DNA of 64,000 nt from Diphasiastrum complanatum. Taxonomy: Eukaryota > Streptophyta > Lycopodiopsida > Lycopodiales > Lycopodiaceae. The notes beneath the pieces were generated by a model. It searched no databases. It had not been told where the DNA came from and worked only from the letters and a program-made list of their open reading frames with translations. The position numbers and the translations under genes are program-made. This document shows positions 54,661 through 64,000 of this stretch, piece by piece; position 1 is the first letter of the stretch, and every line of letters begins with the position of its first letter. The stretch is taken from contig CM055097.1 in NCBI GenBank assembly GCA_029204225.1, positions 5,909,676 to 5,973,675 of the forward strand. The letters run 5' to 3'.

Positions 54661-55251
54661 TGAATTTCTGTTAGGATCTAGTGCAGTATGCAGATCACAT
54701 CACACAATCACCATAGCCACTCCTCACAAGCTCTCAAAGATGGCACAACAAAAGTTAATAGATTAGTGCAGTATGCAGATCACATCACACAATCACCACA
54801 GCCACTCCTCACAAGCAATCACCATAGCAACTCCTCACAAGCAATCACCATAGACACTCCACATCACACAATCACCTTAGCCACTCCTCACAAGCTCTCA
54901 AAGATGGCACAACAGAAGTTAATAGATTACAAAGAAATATTGTACATATAGAGTATTCACAAACTGCATGAAAAGGCAGGTGTCCTAAAATTGGCCTACC
55001 ACCTGTCAAACTAAGGTCGGGCCCAATATGGCCAAATTCGACCGACAAACTTGGGACATGCCCCCAAGTATAGCAAGTATTGTAAATAACTCTGTACAGG
55101 CTAATTCTTCCTATGTGTGGCTACCCGGCTAACCCAAGTAGCCAGCCATCTACGGGATCAGTGCCCAATCAATATATCCTAATGGGTCACGTCCCGATCA
55201 CAACCATATACAGTCAACCAAATAAATTGTACAATAATTACATCATCACAT
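54661..55251 (-). repeat. Minus-strand 5' LTR with internal tandem repeats
   Basis: On the minus strand it starts TGTGATGATG and ends AGAAATTCA beside the primer-like site. Inside, at 54678-54945, units of about 85 bases (AGTGCAGTATGCAGATCACA ... GTTAATAGATT) are repeated, and a 27-base subunit (AATCACCATAGCCACTCCTC with ACAAGC) is amplified. LTR limits are moderate-confidence. Confidence 0.45.
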
Positions 55252-56403
55252 TTAGAGCTTACATAAAATGTATATCAGATTAACTCTAATTTCTAGCTTG
55301 GATTTCTCTAAAGCCATAAGGGGATCATTTTGGATTTTTTACAACATGATTTGTATTTCTTTTTACCTTCTCAACAAGCTATCAGACCTACAAATTGATG
55401 GGTAGAGGCTTATGTTTCAATTCCATCAAGTTTGTAGCAATTTTGACTTCTAGAAATCAAGAATTCATGCCTCTCAGCCCATACTGCTTCATAGGATTTG
55501 TATGAAGGCTTTATGGAACTCTTAGAGACCATTTAAGATTGTTTGGATCATCACTTTTAGGCTTGGTTGAGTGTTTGCACATTTTTAAAAAAATTGGACT
55601 TGAAAAAGTGCGCCCTCCTACAGGTTATTTGGCTGTTCTAAATTCGCATGTGTGAATCCTAGGTGGTAGGCTGAAATGGCAAGTGTCTTGTTCACTAGGT
55701 TCCCTCTGTACTGAGCTTTACAACACCCAATTTGGTGTCCTGTAGCCAAAGATATGATCATCTAAAGTTTTGCAATTTTGTGAGCAAAATTGGTAGAATT
55801 TCGAATTGTTCTGATTGCATGCATGTCAATTTCCTATTTTGAAGTACTACGCTAGCATGGAATGTGTGCATGTTGATTCTCAGATTGATTCTGACATGCA
55901 TGAGTGGTTTAGATCTGTTTTGACTGGTTATACACATGTGCTTTGACTGATAGATACAACATTGGGTTTATAGCTGATAATTTCCATAGAACTTGATTTT
56001 ACGTAAAATTCCGTAATTGTGAAAAATCAGTTTAATGTCGCATGTCTTGCATGCCTGATGTTAAGATCGAACAATGAATCAAATTTTCGATTTTGATAGC
56101 TTAATAACTGATAGTGATTTTTTACAAATTTTTTAGAAAACCTAAATTTTTTTTTAAAAAATTAAAAGTGTGAAAACTCAAATTTTTTAGTTTTTTCCAG
56201 TTTCTTGTAATATCTATGAAATTGACTAAAAATAGTGATTTGACCATGCTGGAGTCAATTTCAGTCAATTTTTTGGTCAACTGTCCTTCACAATGAGTTA
56301 ATCTCATATTAACTAAATTTAGTAATTTTTAGGATAGATATATCGAGATGGTCGAAGAAACATCAAATCAAGCTGCGAATCCAGGTGCGCCATCTTATAT
56401 GGT
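55252..56403. other. No recognised gene
   Basis: AT-rich sequence without a credible frame. It ends where the truncated 5' LTR of element E begins. Confidence 0.4.
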
Positions 56404-57336
56404 GTCATGGTGACAGGCGAAAAGGGGACACTACCTTACTGAATGCCAAAGGCGCTCTAACAGATAAGGCACCCTATAAATCTTATCCTAAGGCCTTTCG
56501 AAAGAGTTGCGCACTTTTGCGTCATCACCAACGTTCACTTCAGTAGTGGCTGACGTCACACCCTTTTCACCCTCACCCCATGTAGTTGCGCTAACAGATT
56601 GGACAACGATTGCAGCCACCCACGATCTCCTACAGACAGCACATCCACACTGTACTTTCGCATCTGCACACCTGTAATATTATGTATATATATTGGATAC
56701 CATCTGCGTATTCGATGATGATGATGATTATCAGATGATCAATTGAGTGAAGAAGAGACTAAGAGAAGAGGTTTCATTCCTCATTACATACATAAATAAG
56801 CTTTGTAGGGCACGCAGTTTCATAAGCGACAATCTTGTGCTCTACCGCAAATAATTGACTTATATACTTGATATACTTAATCTGACACAGTTCATTTGTT
56901 CTGCATTTTAGATATGTCAATATTGCTATGCTTATTCTTCATTCTGTCTGATATTTCTTGTTGCTCTTTCTGGTAATAGACGATCAACTTTTAGTCTTGT
57001 CTTTCGCGAATAATTCGCGACTAATTATCAGTCAAGCACAGTCTAGCTCTTCGCGAATCCTTCGCGATAGATAATTTGTCTTGCAATTTGCGACAAATTA
57101 TTCATCTAGCGCTTCATCCATTTAAATGTTTGGCTACATAATCTAGAATGACTGTGATTTCTATCATTAAAGTTCTGTTCATTCTGATAGGCATAGTCTT
57201 GCTTAGGGAGAGAGTCATTTAACTCATTCCACTGTGCACAAACATTTTTTGTTCGAGTTCACTTCTCGTTCGTGTCTTGTTCGAGTTCGTTTATCGTTTG
57301 TGTTCGTCATTTATTCTTCCTCCCTCTCTCCCAACA
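56404..57336 (+). repeat. 5' LTR of element E, left end missing
   Basis: Contains GGCTGACGTCAC (a TGACGTCA element, about 56549), a TATATATATTGG segment (about 56683), a GATGATGATGATG run and a TTCGCGA-rich U5. Ends CTCCCAACA at 57336, directly before TGGTATCAAAGCA (57337-57349), the primer binding site. Confidence 0.85.
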
Positions 57337-57493
57337 TGGTATCAAAGCAATCTTTATAGCTTGATTAGCTCCCATAGTACAAGACTCTACTAGCCGATAG
57401 AGTAATTGTTTTTTTGTCCTGTATTTTTCAGTATCAGATTTTCATTCTTAAGTCATTGATAGTTTCTCCTATCACTTAGACTAATTCTTCCAC

Positions 57494-60400
57494 ATGGATT
57501 CCCAAGGGAAAGCTAGTCCTCTCATGGACAAGCTTGATGGAGCCAATTACCATCTGTGAAAATTTAAGATGAAGACTGTACTAATGGCAAAAGAATTGTA
57601 CGACATTGTTACAGGTGCAGAAGGGAAACTCGAAGCGGACGACGCGACAATCGCCAGATGGAAGCTGAAGGATGGAAAAGCTTTCGCGTTGATCATCCTC
57701 AACATCATGGATACACAAATTGGCCATGTATCCGAGGCTCAGACATCGCAAGAAGTCTGGGACATCTTGAGCACACTATACGAAGTGCGAGATATAGCTT
57801 CCAAGCTACATCTCAGGAAGAAATTCTACTCCCTCAAAATGACGAATGGTGATTCTTTGCAGAATCACATTAATCGATTCAAGAACCTGCTAAGGCAAAT
57901 GGCCGTTGTCGGATCTGTCATAGACGATCAAGACCCAGTGATGCAACTGCTTACAAGCTTGCCAAGTTCTTACGAGTGCTGGGTGATGATCATCACGACT
58001 CATCCAGAGTTGACTCTTTCGAGAGTCATCACTATGTTGTTGCAGGAAGACACACGAAGGAACAAAGCCTCAAGTTCCTCATCTGATTCTCACGCCTTGT
58101 ACACCAACAAGGGCACGACAAAGCAGAAGAAAAAGAAGAAAGGCCTGAAGCTATCAAAGCCAGACCAGAGACCAGCTCAGCACAAGGAACAATCGAATCT
58201 GCAGATAAAGAAGAAGCTGTTCTGCAGATACTACAAACAAAACAACCACAAAATACAAGACTACCGAATACTTCAAGCAAAGAACAACAGCAAAGGGCAG
58301 TCGAATCAAGTGGCCAATGCAGTTGCAGAAGCTCCACATCCCATTCAAAAAGCGGACCATGATGCCTTCATGACCAACCATCAAGGAGCGTCTGGCAACA
58401 ATTCTTGGTTCCTGGATTCCGGAGCCACTCAGCACATGACTATCCTGATTGGCTGTTTCGAGTCCTATACACCTTATAGTACATAGAAATTCGTTCACCT
58501 TGGCGACAATAGCACACAAGCTATTAAAGGTGAAGGAACTGTAAGATTATGTTTTGCAAATGATCAATCTAAGCTACTCTCCAAAGTTCTGTATGTACCT
58601 AAGTTATCCACGAATCTGCTCTTTGTAAGCAGAATCACAGATCAAGGACACAGAGTAGAATTCGAATGTGATCAATGTAAAGTAGTTGATAGGACAAGCA
58701 AGATCCTAGCACTTGGAAAGAGGCATGGATACTTGTATAAATTATGTCATTGCTTTTCTGCCTCTAGTCAGGCTCTCAGTACTTCAATTCAATCAAATAA
58801 AAGTTTACTTTGGCATTATAGACTTGGTCATTTAAATTATGTTGCTGTACAACGAATGTCTAGACAATATATTGTTCTTGATCTCCACTATCCTTGCGAA
58901 ACAGTCGAGCTACCTGTTTGTGAAGGCTGTCTAGTTGGAAAACATACTAGGAAGCCATTTAAGTCAAGCCATTAGCATGTTGCTAGAAGATTGCTAGATG
59001 TTGTACATTCAGATATTTGTGGCCCGATGAAAAATCCTTCGCTGAAGGAAGCCAAGTATTTTATAACCTTTATCGATGGTGTACTTCATAAAGAAGAAAT
59101 CAGAAGCCTTCAACTGCTTCAGAATTTTCAAGGAGCATGCAGAAAAGGAGACTAGAAGGACGATTAAGGCCCTAAGGTCAGATAACGGTGGAGAATATAT
59201 CTCTGTCGAGTTCAAGGAGTACTGCCAAAGCCAAGGCATTGAGCAACAATTCATCACTCCTTACAATCCTCAGTCTAATGGCTTAGCTGAGAGGAAGAAC
59301 CGAACTCTAGTCGAATCTGCTAATTATATGCCAGCACATGCATCGTTGCCCAAGAGGTTCTGGGCTGAAGCTGTCTCCACTGTAGCTTACATCCAGAACA
59401 GATGTTCGACCAAAGCCCTCTCAGACAAGACACCCCACAAGGCGTGGACAGATTCCAAGCCTTCTTTGAAGAACCTAGGAGTGTTTGGGTGCATTGCCTA
59501 CGCGCATATCCCAAAGGACACAAGGAAGAAATTGGACTTCCAAGGTCTAAAGACCATCCTAATCGGATATACTTTGTCTGATAACACCTACAAGCTGTAC
59601 TATCTTGATACCCAGCAAATCTTGTATAGCTGGGATACATTCTTTATCGAGGATCAGTTCGTGGACCTCAAAGGCAAGGATATCGAGAACCTTCATCACC
59701 TGCCATTGACACGACAATCCGAGCTTCTGGCTCAGGAATGTCTATTGTCGACCCACTTCAAGACAATGAATCAGACAAAGATATTGCTGCTACCCAGCAA
59801 CATATTTCAGGAGCGGTTCATCAGTCAAATCCTCCCAGAAGATCAAGCTGAGTGCGCACACAGCTCACAAGGTATACTCCTGAGTCTGCTTGTCTTTCAA
59901 TGCAGGAACCGACGACAGTCGAAGAGGCACTTAGCCAACCAGACTCTGATCTCTGGAGAGAAGCTATGGACAGAGAGTATTCCTCTCTGATCAAGAATCA
60001 GACATGGTCATTAGTCGAAGCTCCTATTGGTTGCAATATTATTGACTACAAATGGATCTTTAAGATCAAATATAACGCCAACGGAGCTATTGATCAAAGA
60101 AAGACTAGACTGGTAGCACAAGGATTCACCTAGATCCCGAATGTCGACTACAGTGAGACTTTGTCCAGTCGTCAAACATTTGTCGATCCAAATGCTCTTG
60201 TCTTATGCTGCAGCTGCCGACCTTGAAGTACATCAACTTGATGTACAAACAACCTATCTGAATGGAGTTATACAAGAAGATATATATATGATCCAGCCCG
60301 AAGGATACGTTCTGGAAGGCATGTAGAATCATGTCTATAAACTCCATAAGGCACTGTACGGCTTGAAACAGTCTGCCAGAGCTTGGTTTCAGAGGATCAA

Positions 60401-61489
60401 CACATTCCTCATTGAACAAGGATTTAAACCAAGCACTGTTGATTGCAACGTTTATTCAAAGTCAGTGCAACAATCGTTATCATCACCTTGTATATGGATG
60501 ATACGTTGCTCTTCAACAACAATGCCAATATGGTCAAGGATTCAAAATAGATGCTGTTCTCAGAATTCGACATGACTGATATGGGTGAAGCTCACTCCTT
60601 TCTTGGAATTCAAATCCACAGAGACAGAGCAAATTGACTGATTTACATCACTCAACAAAGGTATCTTCATAATGTTCTTAACAGATACAATTTGATGAAT
60701 TGTAAATTAGCTCACTCACCAATGGATCCAGGCCTGCATTTGTCAAAGGACCAATGTCCCCAGACAAAGTAGGAAGATGAGCAGATGAGAGAATACTCAT
60801 ATCGATTGATACTCAGATTTCTCATGTACGCAATCGTCTGTACAAGGCCAAATATCTCTTTTGCTGTCAACTCACTCAGCCAATACATGGCTAATCTTGG
60901 AATTACCCATTGGAAGGCTCTTATTCGAGTCATGAGATATATTCGAGCTACCATGGACCAGTGCATCTGCTATGGAGATGTCAGCAACGACAATCTTCAT
61001 AAGCTCAGTGGATATTCTAATGCAAGCTGGAGAGGAGATGCAGACCATCGTAAGTCCACATCTGGATTTACATTCTTCTTCAATGGTGGTCCTATTTCGT
61101 GAAACAGTCGTAAGCAAACCTCTATCGCACTTTCTTCTACTGAAGCATAATATATTAGTGCTTCTCAATCTATTAAGGAAGCGTTTTGGTTGAGAAATTT
61201 GCTGCTAGACATCAATCTGTATCAGTACAGCCCTACAATTTTGTTTTGTGATAACCAAAGTGCTAATGCCTTATCGGCCAACCCTAGATTTCATTCTAGG
61301 AGTAAGCACATTGAGATAAGATATCACTACAGCAGGGGCAAGGTTCTCGACAGAGAGGTGAGCTTAATGTACTGTAGAACGCTGGACATGGTTGCAGACA
61401 TTTTTACGAAAGCACTCAGTGTTAATGCACACAACAAATTTTGTGCATTGCTAAGTCTGAAGATCAAGGCATTCAGGGATCCAGATTAA
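57494..61489 (+). pseudogene. gag-pol: copia gag-pol of element E, broken
   Basis: Gag begins at ATG 57494; the tryptophan codon of the usual W-K motif is TGA at 57557, after which the frame is open to 58486. The zinc knuckle is damaged (FCRYYKQNNHKIQDY, two cysteines lost), and the protease reads SWFLDSGATQHMT near 58408. Integrase finger: LWHYRLGHLN near 58810 and CEGC near 58922; core: VVHSDICGP near 59000, LRSDNGGEYISVE near 59174 and NGLAERKNRTLVE near 59278. RT: DYKWIFKIKYNANGA near 60044 and a TLYMDDTLLF (YMDD) frame near 60490. RNase H: GYSNASWRGDADHRKSTSGF near 61010, FHSRSKHIEIRYHY and MVADIFTKAL, ending at 61489. At least eight stops or shifts lie between. Confidence 0.88.
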
Positions 61490-62305
61490 GGGGGGGTGTT
61501 GGATTCACTCCTCCTACTCTCCTAAATCCTGATTTTAATCTGCCTCCATTCATGCTGTATATTTTTCTAACGTTGTCATGCAGTCTGCATTTTTACACGC
61601 AAATTCGCACAGACGAAGAAAAGGTGAATGAATTGCGACATTGTGTTCTTACACAGGTCATGGTGACAGGCAAAAAGGGGACACTACCTTATGGAATGCC
61701 AAAGGTGCCCTAACAGATAAGACACCCTATAAATCTTATCCTAAGGCCATTCGAAAGAGTGACACACTTTTGCGTATCACCAACGTTCACTTCAATAGTG
61801 GCTGACGTCGCACCCTTTTCACCCTCACCCCATGCAGTTGCGCTAACAGATTGGACAACGATTGCAGCCACCCACGATCTCCTACAGACAACACATCCAA
61901 TCTGTACTTTCGCATCTGCACACCTGTAATATTATGTATATATATTGGATACCATATGTGTATTCGATGATGATGATGATTATCAGATGATCAAGTGAGT
62001 GAAGAAGAGACTAAGAGAAGAGGTTTCATTCCTCATTATAGACAAAAATAAGCTTTGTCGGGCACGCGGTTTCGTCTGCTACAGTCTTGTGCTCTACCGC
62101 ATAATTGACTTGTATACTTGATATACTTAATCTGACACAGTTCATTTGTTCTGCATTTTAGATCTGTCAATATTGCTATGCTTATTCTTCATTCTCTCTG
62201 ATCTTTCTTGTTGCTCTTTCTGGTAATAGATGATCAACTTTTAGTCCTGTCTTTCGCGAATAATTCGCGACTAATTATCAGTCGAGCACAGTCTAGCTCT
62301 TCGCG
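61489..62305 (+). repeat. Polypurine tract and 3' LTR of element E, right end missing
   Basis: ATTAAGGGGGGG is followed by TGTTGGATTCAC at 61497. The LTR matches the 5' copy from 61657 on and stops at CTCTTCGCG (62305), where unrelated sequence begins. Confidence 0.85.
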
Positions 62306-62659
62306 TCTACAAATAAATGGGAGAAAAATATATAGTGTCATTACTACTCCCCACAATGAATGACGTGCATGTACAAATTTACTTCTTAAATGACATGTTA
62401 CAAGACATGAGAGCAAGTAATAAACATAGTCATTGTAGTTTATTCATTAGATGATTAGATGTTGTCAAGTTTGACTCTCGATGCCCAGTACGATTTGTGC
62501 TCATTACTATTGATGCTTTGCTTCATGCAAAAAAAAAAGATCGTACTGTTTTAGAATTAATATTCTATTTCATAAACACGAGACAAAATTATAGTTCTTG
62601 AAATAGTGTTTCTAGAACATCATTGAGATAGGCAAGGCTCATCTATGGAAGAAATTGAA

Positions 62660-62748
<89 letters not shown>

Positions 62749-64000
62749 ACTTTCTAGCAACCATTGGCCCTTTGAATTAAAGTGCATTTTATTGACCCTT
62801 TGTAATAAAGTGCACTTGGATGTTAGATGGGAATTTGAATGCTTCCACTGGCCCTTGGCCCTTTGTATTAAAGTGAACTCTAGATTTCACATGCAATCTA
62901 AAATGGAGATCTATATGCATGGCTTTGATTTCACTCATGAACAAAAAATAATGCATGTTGTTTCCCAATGTAGCCAAGTAAGACAAGAGAGTTTTCTAAA
63001 AAGTTGTTAAGGAGGGTTTGAATCTTGGTCGGCGTGCATACAAGACATACCAATAGGTGCTTGCTTTGAAACCTAGGGACTTGGCTAGGACATCTTGTAA
63101 ATATTGTATATGACTACAATTAGTTGCTAATGTTGCCAAAAAAGAACATGTTGAAACATGTAGTACATCTCCATCATTGCAAGTTTAGAATCAAGGCCTA
63201 AAAACAAGAAGGTGATCTCAAAAGATCACGACAAGCATTGACGTACACATGCATGCTCAGAGTTATACAATCATTTGAATTTTTGGAAAATGAAATGAAA
63301 ACAAATTGCAATAATTTAAAATTGAAGAAAGAATTTTCTTGTTCAAACTTAAGAAGGTGAGCATTGAGAGTGTGACCGGGTTTAATATTTGACATGCACA
63401 TCCACCGCTAAGATCGATAGAGTTATTAATTTTTACTTTCATAGGACATGTATATTTGAAGTGAAAAAAGATTTTACTCTTTCTAAACACAACCCTAAGA
63501 AATTTATAAAGAAAAACCTTTAAACTTTATCCTAGGACATTTTACTTCTAAAATTTACTTTCCTAGTTCGTAAGATGATTTTTTAGTTTGCCTTTTAAAG
63601 AACATTTGGCAAAGTTTGTGCCATTCTTTAAAAGGCAAGTAGGCCTTTTAACGACATTGCACCCTGCAAATGCCAAGCCTAATTTAGATCTTGGTTACAA
63701 TTGTCAATGCATCAATGCTTTGACACCAAAGCAAATAAATTTTTTAGAACAGAATTGAAACTCTTGTATTGACTTTGTTTCAAAGAACTTCATTAATCTC
63801 AAAAGTTCAAATCAATGCTCGTGAAAAATCTACAAATGACAAACAATCCAATTGTTGAAATTCATTTTTTACTTCATTTAGATTTATAAGTTTTTTATGT
63901 GGCTCAAAATTAGTAGCTTTTAGTTATAAATCTTAGGTTTCCAGGTTTTATATTAAACTTTTATGGATTTCTTAATAATTTTTTATAAAGTTGGTTTGAA
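62306..64000. other. No recognised gene; microsatellites and short repeats
   Basis: A CT microsatellite of about 30 units (62664-62724) runs directly into an AC microsatellite (62725-62749). Three degenerate copies of GGCCCTTTGTATTAAAGTG occur at about 62766, 62796 and 62857. A perfect 15-base inverted repeat lies at 63588-63638. Frames through this part are not credible proteins. Confidence 0.5.
63588..63638. repeat. Short perfect inverted repeat (hairpin)
   Basis: TTGCCTTTTAAAGAA (63588-63602) and its complement TTCTTTAAAAGGCAA (63624-63638) are separated by 21 bases that themselves contain TTTGGCA and TGCCA. There is no T-run after it and no gene before it, so it is more likely part of a small repeat than a terminator. 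Confidence 0.6.

Larger units (their letters stand above)
56404..62305 (+). mobile_element. Copia element E, decayed, both outer LTR ends missing
   Basis: The LTRs overlap over 56404-57055 and 61657-62305. The 3' LTR starts properly at 61497 after a G-run polypurine tract, and the 5' LTR ends properly at 57336 before a primer site. The 5' LTR therefore lacks its first 160 bases or so and the 3' LTR its last 280. The internal region encodes gag-pol in copia order with many stops. It belongs to a different lineage from A-D, with a MDSQGKASPLMDKLDGANY gag start. Confidence 0.88.

Noticed and set aside
54688-54951. Open frame of 87 codons at 54688-54951 (+)
   Set aside because: It is only the translation of the 85/27-base tandem repeat in the LTR.
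62645-63010. Open frame starting with a long serine/leucine run
   Set aside because: Produced by the CT and AC microsatellites; no start context or family resemblance.
1-64000. CRISPR-like or other prokaryotic arrays
   Set aside because: All tandem repeats seen lack regular unique spacers, and the window is a plant nuclear retroelement landscape.

Overview
The window is about 64 kb of nuclear DNA from a land plant. It is AT-rich and dense in transposable elements. The evidence is Ty1/copia and Ty3/gypsy retrotransposons primed by plant-type initiator-methionine tRNA sites, decayed pararetroviral (Caulimoviridae-like) sequence, and spliced eukaryotic coding remnants with GT-AG introns. I cannot name the species. 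I see no bacterial features, no rRNA or tRNA genes and no clearly intact ordinary host gene.

Left part (1-12.6 kb): a gypsy gag scrap, a field of short GGCGAGT repeats, a decayed chromodomain-type gypsy element (3.21-10.7 kb, + strand), and a copia pol fragment that runs into an LTR-like repeat called F here.

Middle part (12.6-36.7 kb): a nested stack. Pararetroviral fragments (protease, RT start, RT end/RNase H, promoter-like region) lie in the expected order and orientation but are split by later insertions. One of these is copia element A (14.0-25.5 kb), whose usual integrase-RT-RNase H part is missing. Its 3' LTR is itself split by copia element C (18,730-25,042, - strand). C is complete: 862-bp LTRs that I read as differing at one position, a 5-bp target duplication, PBS, polypurine tract and one open 1,326-codon gag-pol frame. 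A second gap holds an Athila/Tat-like gypsy LTR and copia element B, an internally deleted copy with intact ends. A second copy of repeat F and a minus-strand, possibly transposon-derived gene follow.

Centre-right (37-41.7 kb): the most unusual stretch. An 81-bp tandem repeat carrying ACGT/G-box motifs and a TATA box precede a divergent histone H3-like reading frame with CENH3-like features and a long basic/serine-rich tail. A spliced Ulp1-type cysteine protease remnant follows immediately on the same strand. A two-exon minus-strand gene of unknown family follows.

Right part (41.7-64 kb): copia element D inserted in a TACTTTGGTACTA-rich tandem repeat, a solo LTR nested in D, a tandem array with units of about 0.8 kb, a microsatellite palindrome, a spliced DDE-transposase-like gene remnant, a minus-strand copy of the B family, another minus-strand LTR with short tandem repeats, copia element E, and low-complexity sequence. 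Many premature stops in the decayed genes are of the C-to-T type (CAG to TAG, CGA to TGA, TGG to TGA), as expected of methylated, silenced transposon DNA. Element C is the exception and looks very young.
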